Shown one piece after another: positions 1 to 6,323 of a DNA stretch of 10,940 bases. How positions within the stretch are numbered: the stretch's first letter is position 1; every line of letters starts with the position of its first letter. Below the pieces are notes generated by a model. The model was not told the origin of the DNA, made no database searches, and saw only the letters and a list, made by a program, of their open reading frames with translations. Both the position numbers and the translations under genes were made by a program. This DNA comes from Spirochaeta sp. (GTDB lineage Bacteria > Spirochaetota > Spirochaetia > DSM-2461): positions 1 through 10,940 of the forward strand of contig DAOVYP010000041.1 in assembly GCA_030635565.1 (NCBI GenBank), written 5' to 3'.

Positions 1-1
1 G

Positions 2-1276
2 CTGGTGCTCAGCGTCGGATTGTTACTGGCTCCTGGAATTCATGCGGCGCAGTGGTTCGAGGGTGAGGGTTTCGCCAGCCTGGCCAACGTGACCCCTGAT
101 GAGGCTCGGGATCTCGCCCTGGCGGCGGCCCGCCTTATGCCGGAAATCCCCATCGTCATCGGCGGACACGGACCCAGTGCCCTGCCGGAATATTTCCTGG
201 GCTCATCCCACCCGGCCTTTCCGGACAGACCGCTGTTCTCTCTGGTAGTCTCCGGTGAAATCGAGGGTCATGGAAGACTGCTGACCGAATTATTGAAAGA
301 AATCGGGCCCGCCGACAGGCATCTCGACCTCGGGGAATTGCCGAACCGGACCGAATTCCGACCGGTGGCAGGAGAATCAATCCGACGGGCCGACAGGAGG
401 TCAGTTGCCATTGCTCTTACTCGCGGATGCCCTCGGAAATGCCGATTCTGTTCCAACCATATCTGCCACGGCAGGGAATTCCGAAGCTCAGATTCCAGGC
501 TGTGGGAAGAGGAAGTAATCGGGGCCGCCGGAGATTCAGGGAGGATGAATCTGAATATTGAAGATGATAATATCCTCTTTCTCAAAAAAGAGTTATTCAC
601 ATTCATCGAAACCCTGAGGACACGGTTTCCAGATATCACATTCAGCGCCGAAAACGGCCTGGATTACATGCTTCTGGAAGCTGTAGACCTGATACGGCTG
701 AAGGACTCAGGGTTCTCTCAGCTCAATCTTTCCCTGGGAGTGCTTTCCGGTGAATCTTCAGCCGAAGAGAACAGGGACGGTGACCCTGAAAAACTGGAAG
801 GACTGATCCGATGCGCCGGAGAAGCAGGTCTTCCGGTCACCACCCACTTCATATCCGGACTGGCCGGCGACTGCGCCGAGGATATCCTGGAGACATTATT
901 ATTCCTGGACCGACTTCCGACGAAAATCGGAATATCCAATTTCTACCCTGTGCCGGGTTTACCCGGCTTTACCGATCCGGAATTGTTCTTAAAAAACGCA
1001 CCGAGGCTTGCCCTCGGCAGTTCTGTATATCCCTGGACCGGTTCCCTCACCACGGCTCAAATGATTACGGCCTTCCGCCTGGCACGCTGGTCCAATTTCC
1101 GGAAAGAACAGGATGCAGGGCGCACCGGTACAGCTGTCGAGGAGGAGCTTTACAGTACCGTGACCCGTACCGGACGACTCCATACTGTTATCAGAAAGGG
1201 CCGAAACCGAAAGCTGAAGCCTGTCCCGAACCTCGATTCCGACATGATTGAAGGTTTTTTCGCATGCCGTTCATAA
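2..1276 (+). CDS. B12-binding-type radical SAM protein (5' partial)
   Basis: The reading frame is open to the left edge (the codon before the first GTG is an in-frame CTG), so the N-terminus lies outside the window; 424 codons are visible. A CX3CX2C motif (CPRKCRFC, Cys143, Cys147 and Cys150 of the visible fragment) is the signature that binds the radical SAM [4Fe-4S] cluster. Ahead of it, the stretch around residues 47-65 (PIVIGGHGPSALPEYF) has the look of the second half of a cobalamin-binding fold, as in B12-dependent radical SAM enzymes such as methyltransferases. The half that would carry the DxHxxG cobalt-ligand motif is not visible. The remainder resembles a radical SAM barrel (a glycine-rich FISGLAG stretch and ISNFYPVPG near its end) followed by a basic C-terminal tail. 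The substrate cannot be told. The stop overlaps the next gene, a glycosyltransferase, so the two are probably translated together and may serve one pathway. The radical SAM call is firm; the B12 part is likely. Confidence 0.85.
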   Translation: MVLSVGLLLAPGIHAAQWFEGEGFASLANVTPDEARDLALAAARLMPEIPIVIGGHGPSALPEYFLGSSHPAFPDRPLFSLVVSGEIEGHGRLLTELLKEIGPADRHLDLGELPNRTEFRPVAGESIRRADRRSVAIALTRGCPRKCRFCSNHICHGREFRSSDSRLWEEEVIGAAGDSGRMNLNIEDDNILFLKKELFTFIETLRTRFPDITFSAENGLDYMLLEAVDLIRLKDSGFSQLNLSLGVLSGESSAEENRDGDPEKLEGLIRCAGEAGLPVTTHFISGLAGDCAEDILETLLFLDRLPTKIGISNFYPVPGLPGFTDPELFLKNAPRLALGSSVYPWTGSLTTAQMITAFRLARWSNFRKEQDAGRTGTAVEEELYSTVTRTGRLHTVIRKGRNRKLKPVPNLDSDMIEGFFACRS

Positions 1277-2112
1277 GCGTCGTCATTCCCACCTTCAACC
1301 GGAAGAAATATATTATTCGGGCGCTGGATTCGGTCCTGGCTCAGACATACCGGGATTTCGACATCCAGGTTATCGATGACGGCGGTAATGATGGAACAGG
1401 GAATCTGGTTCGGACGCGGGCAGCTCAGGAAGAAGAGATTCGAATTCAATACAAGCATACACCGAATCAGGGAGTGGCCGCCGCCCGGAATCTCGGTATT
1501 CGGCGCTCCGGAGGAGACTGGATCGCCCTGCTCGACTCGGATGACGAATGGCTGCCGGAAAAGCTGGAGAAGCAAGTGGATTTCATGAGGCATCACCCCG
1601 GAATATCTCTCATCCATACCGGAGAGACATGGATCCGCAAGGGCATCCGGGTCAACCCTCCGCGGGCCTATCGAAAATATGGAGGAGAGGTATTCGAGAA
1701 CTGTCTTCCTGTTTGCATGATCGGTCCCTCTACAGCTCTTTTCAGCCGACATCTTTTTGAGGAAGCGGGTGGATTCGATGAGGAATATCCGGTTTGCGAG
1801 GACTATGATTTCTGGCTCAGGGTTACAAGCCGGCATGAGGCGGGATTTGTGGACGAGCCCCTGACGGTAAAATACGGGGGGCATGAGGATCAGCTTTCCA
1901 CCACAGCCGTAGCCATGGACTACTGGCGAATCCGTTCCTTGTGCCGGATTCTGCAAATCCGCAATCTCTCTCCGGTTCGCCGGACTGCGGTACTCGAAGT
2001 AATCCGACGCAAGGGACGGATTCTACTGAACGGTTATCGTAAACATGGGCGGGAAGAGCGATACCTTGAGGTTTTATCCCTGTTACGCCGGGCGGATCCG
2101 GCATCCACATAG
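1264..2112 (+). CDS. Family 2 glycosyltransferase (GT-A fold)
   Basis: This 282-residue protein has the full set of GT2 landmarks: the N-terminal strand ISVVIPTFNR (residues 4-13), the nucleotide-binding Asp pair in VIDDGGNDGT (38-39), the metal-binding DXD-like DSDDEW (91-96), and the acceptor-side ED motif CEDYDFWLR (Glu179-Asp180). There is no membrane segment or signal peptide, so it should act in the cytoplasm or at the inner face of the membrane, moving a sugar from a nucleotide-sugar donor to a glycan or lipid acceptor. Donor and acceptor cannot be predicted. The ATG start lies 13 bases inside the radical SAM gene, with a GAAGG sequence nine bases upstream, which indicates translational coupling. 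The C-terminal 75 residues are basic and helical in look (RRTAVLEVIRRKGRILL), perhaps for membrane or partner contact. Confidence 0.92.
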   Translation: MPFISVVIPTFNRKKYIIRALDSVLAQTYRDFDIQVIDDGGNDGTGNLVRTRAAQEEEIRIQYKHTPNQGVAAARNLGIRRSGGDWIALLDSDDEWLPEKLEKQVDFMRHHPGISLIHTGETWIRKGIRVNPPRAYRKYGGEVFENCLPVCMIGPSTALFSRHLFEEAGGFDEEYPVCEDYDFWLRVTSRHEAGFVDEPLTVKYGGHEDQLSTTAVAMDYWRIRSLCRILQIRNLSPVRRTAVLEVIRRKGRILLNGYRKHGREERYLEVLSLLRRADPAST

Positions 2113-2126
2113 TTTTCTTCGGGAAT

Positions 2127-2155
2127 TTGATCCGCTGTGTTCCCGGCATTATACA
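2127..2155 (+). promoter_or_regulatory. Possible sigma-70-type promoter for the small exported protein
   Basis: A TTGATC box (2127-2132) and a TATACA box (2150-2155) are 17 bases apart. Each matches four of six consensus positions. It lies just after the glycosyltransferase stop and would start RNA near 2162, immediately before the exported-protein gene. It overlaps a 6-bp hairpin (CGGGAA 2120-2125 with TTCCCG 2140-2145). This is suggestive only. Confidence 0.35.
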
Positions 2156-2176
2156 TATGGAATGACTCGAGTAAAT

Positions 2177-2623
2177 ATGACAAGAAAAGTCATCAAAAAA
2201 ATGGCCTTATTGGCAGGATTTCTTCTGCTGACCTCCCTGACGGTCTTTGCATCCGAAGGAAATTACAACCCCGATCCGAATTTTGCCCAGGTGAAATCCG
2301 TCCGTATGGTTTACAGGACCGACGGCCGATGGGACGTCCATGTCGCCGTATTTCACAACGACGAAGGATGGAACCATTACGCCAATGTCTGGCAGGTGGT
2401 GGATTCAGTGACCGGAGAGATTCTCGGTGAGAGGATACTGGCCCACCCCCACGACACTGAGCAGCCCTTTAACCGCAGCCTGACCGGCCTTGCCATCCCC
2501 GGCGGCGTCCGGGAAGTCCGCATCAGATCCCGGTGCAATCTGCATAACTACGGGGGCAGGGAAATCACTGTGAAGATACCAGGCGACTTGATTAAGGGTT
2601 CTACCACTCTTATTCAGGAATAG
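2177..2623 (+). CDS. Small exported protein of uncharacterised family with HYA and HPHD motifs
   Basis: The function is not known. The start chosen gives 148 residues beginning MTRKVIKKMALL; an in-frame ATG at 2162 is equally possible, as neither has a strong Shine-Dalgarno sequence. The N-terminus is a classical Sec signal peptide: basic (RKVIKK), then a hydrophobic core, then a likely cleavage at VFA/SEG near residue 25. The mature part, about 120 residues, looks like a small beta-sandwich with alternating strands. Eye-catching patches are HNDEGWNHYANVW, AHPHDTEQPFNRSL and a single Cys in RCNLHNYGG. From memory, similar His/Trp-rich periplasmic proteins annotated as hypothetical occur in marine proteobacteria and share the pattern HPH..EQPF.RSL; this could not be checked here. 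Clustered His residues could bind a metal (inference). It follows the glycosyltransferase by 64 bases and ends at a terminator. Confidence 0.8.
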   Translation: MTRKVIKKMALLAGFLLLTSLTVFASEGNYNPDPNFAQVKSVRMVYRTDGRWDVHVAVFHNDEGWNHYANVWQVVDSVTGEILGERILAHPHDTEQPFNRSLTGLAIPGGVREVRIRSRCNLHNYGGREITVKIPGDLIKGSTTLIQE

Positions 2624-2630
2624 CTGTAAA

Positions 2631-2676
2631 AAAGCCCCGCACCAGTTGGCAGTTGCCCAGGGTGCGGGGTGGCTTT
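2631..2676. terminator. Bidirectional rho-independent terminator between convergent genes
   Basis: AAAGCC (2631-2636) pairs with GGCTTT (2671-2676) and CCGCACC (2637-2643) pairs with GGTGCGG (2661-2667), leaving a three-base bulge and a GC-rich stem. An alternative register pairs CCCCGCACC perfectly with GGTGCGGGG. On the + strand the stem is followed by TTTATTT. On the - strand it runs into a T-run (GGGGCTTTTTTAC). It sits between the converging stops at 2623 and 2675 and overlaps the stop of the - strand lipoprotein gene, so it serves both. Confidence 0.85.
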
Positions 2677-4756
2677 ATTTCATCGCGTACAGGGTAAGGC
2701 CGGAGGTTCCAAGGATGAACATCGATGCGGTACCGGAACCGGCAGGATCTGTTGCAATGCGGTAAGGTGATTCAGCAAAAGGAGTTGCTGTCTCAACAGC
2801 AGCATCATAGGTCCATACCGAATCATGGGAACTGATATAGAGAATTCCATCGGCATCATAAGCTATTACTGAGTCACCGGAGATGACCTGATTCACAGTT
2901 GTACCAAGTTTCACATCATTGACGAAATCATTCAGAAAAAACCAGCTCTTATCGGTCCGCACATAGGCCAGGAACGGTTTATTCGCGTCATCAACCGTTA
3001 ATGCCGGGTTAGACCGGTTATTTATCTCGGCCAGGTACTCAATCCAACCCGAATCGAAATAGCCGACACCGGTGGTCTGGGTGGCATTCTTGGTTCTTGA
3101 AGCCGCAATATAGACACGGTCGTTGGAGTCTATGGCTGCGTCCAGTCCCTGAACGATATCAAGAAGAGTTTTTAAATCGTTACTCACACTGACTCCTGTC
3201 GATGTATAGACAGATTCCATTACATCGGTTCCCTGGGCGAACACAATCCTGGCATTCCCGGTGGAATCGATCAGAATACGGGCATCGGCAAGTGTGACAG
3301 GAGCTGTGTTTACAGAACCGATGGTACCGGAACTGCCGATCAGCGTGTCGGATGTCCAATACACCAGGTCGGTGCCGACAAGATAAATGGCATGCAGGTC
3401 ACCGGCGGCATCAAAGGTGAAATCCAGTACTGCCCCGGATGGTTCGGTGACGGTGCGGGCAATCAGGGTTCCGGCTGTCAGGTCATGATATGAGCCCCCG
3501 GCACGAATAACGAGGGAGCCGTCGGAAGCCACTGCCATCAACGCGGAACTGTCGGTGGACAGGGTGTCAATAGTCTCATAAACCTTGTATTCGGTAATCA
3601 CCTCATCGGATGGATAGTATCCGGTTCCCCCGGCATAAGTTCTCAGGGTTACTGATGCCGTCAAAGTGATTGGTGCCAGGTATGTCAGCCCGCTCATCGC
3701 GGGGTCGCTGCCGTCCAAAGTATAATAGATGGTCTCGCTATTGCTGACTGTCAGGGTAACATCGGTACCGGATGCCACGAATCCGGAAGCGATATCGACT
3801 ACCGGGACCCCGGCCTGGGCCTCCACATTGACACTGACACCGGATATCAAAGAATCGGTATAACCGCTCAGGATGCTGACAGCCTTGAGCTTCGTTGTCC
3901 CGACGACGGTTAATTGGACAGGGACGGTGTAAGGGATCGATGCAGCATCCGGATCTGCAGGCTCGGAACCGTCGGTGGTAATCAAATAGTAAATCGCGGC
4001 ACCCGCAGTATCACTGTTGAGGGTGATTGCCATTGTATCCGAAAACGTGTCGCCGTCCAGAATCCCGGTGATTGTTACACCGTCATCATAAAAATAACCA
4101 GATGCAGCAGTCTGGGCTTTGGTGTAGCCCACAGTAGAAACTGAGGAATCGTTGTAGCCGGCCAGAACGGCATAAGCTTTGATATTAAGGGTATCGGCTG
4201 CACCCAGGGTTGTCATTGCAGGCGGATTCATATCATCAAAGAGGTTGTCCGTTACAGCAGGGATTGCCGGTTCGGAACCATCGACGGTATAGGTGAAATA
4301 GATATCCGCACCGACAGTCGTGGATGACATCATAATCAACTGATTGTCAGGGATGGCTCCATCGACTTCAGAGAAAACGACGGGCGTTACAGTCAGATTT
4401 ACGGTATAGTCAGCAGTCGCAAAATCAGAATCAGTCAGTCCGCCAAATCTGGCGAAAGCCATCACCGCATAATCACTGCCTGCCGGTAATGTAAAAGGAG
4501 ATGAGTAAAGATTATCGGTATCCGTAGGAACCGTTCCGTCAGTCGTATAATAGATTTCGGCTCCCGGGGTTCCTGATGTCATGAAGATTTCAGCAACATC
4601 GGAAATGGTTCCGGAATCCGGAGTGATAACAGGGATTTCCACACGATCAACGGTGGTGCCGGTTCCCGGGGATAAAGGGTTACTGCACCCTAACAGCAGA
4701 GCCGCAAAGCTCAGCATAATTACGGTATGAATTATTGGCTTCATTTTATTCGTCAT
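2675..4756 (-). CDS. Lipoprotein with four chitobiase C-terminal-type repeats and a propeller-like C-terminal region
   Basis: The protein has 693 residues from the ATG at 4756, chosen because GAGGTG sits six bases upstream; the GTG at 4765 is inside that ribosome binding site. The N-terminus is a lipoprotein signal peptide with lipobox LLGC, so Cys24 should be lipidated and the protein anchored in the envelope. Four repeats (about residues 41-120, 123-213, 225-312 and 316-392) each hold the core IYYTTDGTVP, YTVDGSEP, ITTDGSEP or YYTLDGSDP and a later strand such as KAYAVLAGY. This is the pattern of the chitobiase/beta-hexosaminidase C-terminal-type domain (CHB_HEX_C_1), usually an accessory or adhesive fold. 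The last 290 residues have propeller-like strand groups (FTFDAAGDLHAIYL, AAIDSNDRVYIAAS, LTVDDANKPFLAYV, IAYDADGILYISS) and no catalytic motif was seen. A surface structural or binding role is likely; the ligand is unknown. It is probably a single-gene transcript ending at the terminator that overlaps its stop. Confidence 0.88.
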   Translation of the reverse strand: MTNKMKPIIHTVIMLSFAALLLGCSNPLSPGTGTTVDRVEIPVITPDSGTISDVAEIFMTSGTPGAEIYYTTDGTVPTDTDNLYSSPFTLPAGSDYAVMAFARFGGLTDSDFATADYTVNLTVTPVVFSEVDGAIPDNQLIMMSSTTVGADIYFTYTVDGSEPAIPAVTDNLFDDMNPPAMTTLGAADTLNIKAYAVLAGYNDSSVSTVGYTKAQTAASGYFYDDGVTITGILDGDTFSDTMAITLNSDTAGAAIYYLITTDGSEPADPDAASIPYTVPVQLTVVGTTKLKAVSILSGYTDSLISGVSVNVEAQAGVPVVDIASGFVASGTDVTLTVSNSETIYYTLDGSDPAMSGLTYLAPITLTASVTLRTYAGGTGYYPSDEVITEYKVYETIDTLSTDSSALMAVASDGSLVIRAGGSYHDLTAGTLIARTVTEPSGAVLDFTFDAAGDLHAIYLVGTDLVYWTSDTLIGSSGTIGSVNTAPVTLADARILIDSTGNARIVFAQGTDVMESVYTSTGVSVSNDLKTLLDIVQGLDAAIDSNDRVYIAASRTKNATQTTGVGYFDSGWIEYLAEINNRSNPALTVDDANKPFLAYVRTDKSWFFLNDFVNDVKLGTTVNQVISGDSVIAYDADGILYISSHDSVWTYDAAVETATPFAESPYRIATDPAGSGTASMFILGTSGLTLYAMK

Positions 4757-4762
4757 TTGTTT

Positions 4763-4768
4763 CACCTC
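4763..4768 (-). promoter_or_regulatory. Ribosome binding site that fixes the lipoprotein start
   Basis: The - strand reads GAGGTG, six bases, then ATG at 4756. The upstream in-frame GTG at 4765 lies within this element, so it is not the start. Confidence 0.75.
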
Positions 4769-4791
4769 AATAAGGAGTTGAATGCATAAGT

Positions 4792-4821
4792 ACGATACTT
4801 AATTTGCAATTACTGTGCCAA
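4792..4821 (-). promoter_or_regulatory. Possible promoter of the lipoprotein gene
   Basis: On the - strand, TTGGCA (4821-4816, five of six consensus bases) is followed after 18 bases by TATCGT (4797-4792, four of six). RNA would start near 4785, leaving a leader of about 30 bases before the ATG at 4756. An imperfect dyad (4822-4845) abuts the upstream side of the -35 box, where an activator or repressor could sit. Confidence 0.4.
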
Positions 4822-5044
4822 ACATCAATGTGGTGCCATGGATGTGTGTAATTAATTACTGTATAATGATTTAGAATGTATTTCCTGTAAGATGCAAGAT
4901 ATTTGCTTTAACAGAGGCTCTATGTCTCCTGCATAAGGCAACGATCTGATTGTCACTAATTAATTACATATTAACGATTTATCACCTATTACACTTTGCA
5001 TAATACATTCTCTATAAATGCCTGTTCACACATACAGGATCGTG

Positions 5045-6145
5045 TTATCTGGATATTGCATAGGTATAAATCGCCATAATGGAGAATCGGCTCGTAAGGA
5101 ATTCATAGTCCGATGAGGGATACTGATATGATGGCGGCAGCTGATTCTCCGGATTCCCCAATGATGTCCCGACGAACTTGGCCTGCACCAACAGGTTGTC
5201 GAGAACCCGCCAGCCGAACCACACCTGATAGTTGCCGGGAAATGCGAAATACGGATCGATACCATTGATTTCACCGCCATTTATATTGTCGGTCCAAATC
5301 GTACCTCCGGTCGCAAAACCGAGCATTATGCCCAATTCCATATTGTAACGCGGCCGACCGACGACACCGAATGTGAGGTAATGGGATGAGGCATAATCAA
5401 GAGCATCGTCGAAAACCATACCCCAGGAGGCACCGACACCCAGGAAGGGAATCACGTTTACCATCGCCCCGAACTCGATTCCCTTGATACTCCCCACCGG
5501 GGCTCCGTCGATCCAGATCAGGAACCGTTTGGAATTCATTCGTATGACGACATTGAGATTTATGCTGCTGTAATCGAGATTGTCCCATGCATAGCTGATA
5601 CCGCCGCCGATTTCCAGCCTGGTACTCTCCCTCTTCTCCAGATCTTCCCTGATTTCCCATTCATCCCGGCTGATGTCGCTCAGGGCATTGGCCAGAACAG
5701 TCACTTCCGTCTCTAGTTCTCCCAGGGACATTGTCGTTACCGATGCAGTCTTCATTACCGATCCGGTGCTGACATTGATAATGCGGCCGGTAACGGAGAT
5801 TTCATCACCGACTTTCATTACCGAACCGGTGAGTATGGCATCCACACCGTATAATTTTCCGATTTCCGGCGCCTGCTCCTCATCGATAACACCGGAGAGC
5901 ATGAGATTCTGTTCTTCAAGGACTTCCTCGAGGAATAAGCGCTCCTCGACTTGATAGGCTCCCAGCTGCTGAAACTCGGTAACAACCCATTCGGCGATAA
6001 TGACTCCGGCATTTTGAAGCCCGATGTCATTTTTCTCTTCAAACTCCACGACACCCACCCGGATGTCACTTTGAGCCATGAGACTGAGGGATAATGAAAT
6101 GAAAGCAAACAGTAGGATGAGACGAGGGAAACAGCATCGATTCAT
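5045..6145 (-). CDS. Secreted CsgG-domain protein with outer-membrane-barrel-like C-terminus
   Basis: The protein has 366 residues. A Sec signal peptide (residues 1-24, cleavage likely at LMA/QSD) shows export; the two Cys at positions 4-5 are in the basic region and do not form a lipobox. Residues 28 to about 158 match the CsgG/FlgO-like pattern: RVGVVEFEE at the start, an amphipathic helix (IIAEWVVTEFQQLGAYQVEE), LFLEEVLEEQNL, then GKLYGVDAILTGSV and the paired strands ISVTGRIINVSTGSV. A charged linker (about 160-175, EDLEKRESTR) leads to about 190 residues of alternating strands rich in Gly and aromatic residues (LEIGGGISYAWDNL, YLTFGVVGRPRYNMELGIMLG, YQVWFGWRVLDNLLVQAKF), ending YTYAISR, as in outer-membrane barrels. 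CsgG itself forms the curli secretion pore; the role here is unknown, perhaps an envelope assembly or sensing protein. The ATG is preceded by a strong GGGAGGT five bases upstream. Confidence 0.85.
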   Translation of the reverse strand: MNRCCFPRLILLFAFISLSLSLMAQSDIRVGVVEFEEKNDIGLQNAGVIIAEWVVTEFQQLGAYQVEERLFLEEVLEEQNLMLSGVIDEEQAPEIGKLYGVDAILTGSVMKVGDEISVTGRIINVSTGSVMKTASVTTMSLGELETEVTVLANALSDISRDEWEIREDLEKRESTRLEIGGGISYAWDNLDYSSINLNVVIRMNSKRFLIWIDGAPVGSIKGIEFGAMVNVIPFLGVGASWGMVFDDALDYASSHYLTFGVVGRPRYNMELGIMLGFATGGTIWTDNINGGEINGIDPYFAFPGNYQVWFGWRVLDNLLVQAKFVGTSLGNPENQLPPSYQYPSSDYEFLTSRFSIMAIYTYAISR

Positions 6146-6323
6146 GACGAACCTCCCGGGTTTAATACCAGGTAGAATTGTAATGTATTTCTGTTGCGAA
6201 AGCCCATTTTGAAGTGAACCCGGGAATACATATTCTCACTAACAATCTATAGAGATTCAGTAACCCGTATTGCCTAGTCAGAGCTGAACCGGTAACTGAA
6301 CCTGTATAACCAGGGGTAGATCA
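6146..6323 (-). promoter_or_regulatory. Leader and promoter region of the CsgG-family gene with a Shine-Dalgarno-covering stem
   Basis: In the - strand RNA, TCCCGGGTT (6225-6217) is the exact complement of AACCCGGGA (6162-6154), and the latter contains the first four bases of the Shine-Dalgarno sequence GGGAGGT (6157-6151). The 9-bp stem would enclose 54 bases and could hide the ribosome binding site. A second dyad overlaps the distal arm: AGTGA (6213-6217) and GAATA (6224-6228) face TATTC and TCACT (6231-6240). A TACAAT box (6182-6177) could be a -10 element but has no good -35. A CTGAACC repeat (6284-6290, 6296-6302) is also present. No clear terminator follows the MobA gene. Confidence 0.45.

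Larger units (their letters stand above)
4757..5044. other. AT-rich non-coding gap with repeated palindromic motifs
   Basis: These 288 bases separate the CsgG-family gene from the lipoprotein gene and hold no credible reading frame. They contain GTAATTAATTAC, a perfect 12-base palindrome (4848-4859), and an 11-base copy of it (TAATTAATTAC, 4957-4967). TGCATAA occurs three times (4783, 4930 and 4997, all + orientation). An imperfect dyad has arms ACATC (4822-4826) and GATGT (4841-4845), with ATG/CAT pairing inside. A weak hairpin (CCTGT 5021-5025, ACAGG 5034-5038) lies just after the stop of the CsgG-family gene but lacks a good T-run, so no clear terminator is seen there. The gap is clearly more AT-rich than the flanking genes. 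Confidence 0.7.

Noticed and set aside
1150..1956. 268-codon open frame on the - strand opposite the radical SAM and glycosyltransferase genes
   Set aside because: It lies antisense to two well-supported genes, its product matches no family I recognise and has odd composition; it is a shadow frame.
2120..2145. Hairpin after the glycosyltransferase gene as a terminator
   Set aside because: The stem is only six pairs and no T-run follows, so termination is unlikely.
2045..2176. Longer start of the exported protein inside the glycosyltransferase gene
   Set aside because: It would place about 44 charged and mixed residues before the signal peptide, which would block export; the start near 2162-2177 fits far better.
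5021..5038. Hairpin after the CsgG-family gene as a terminator
   Set aside because: The five-pair stem with an eight-base loop is weak and the - strand continues CATTTATAG rather than a T-run; kept only as a note in the gap entry.
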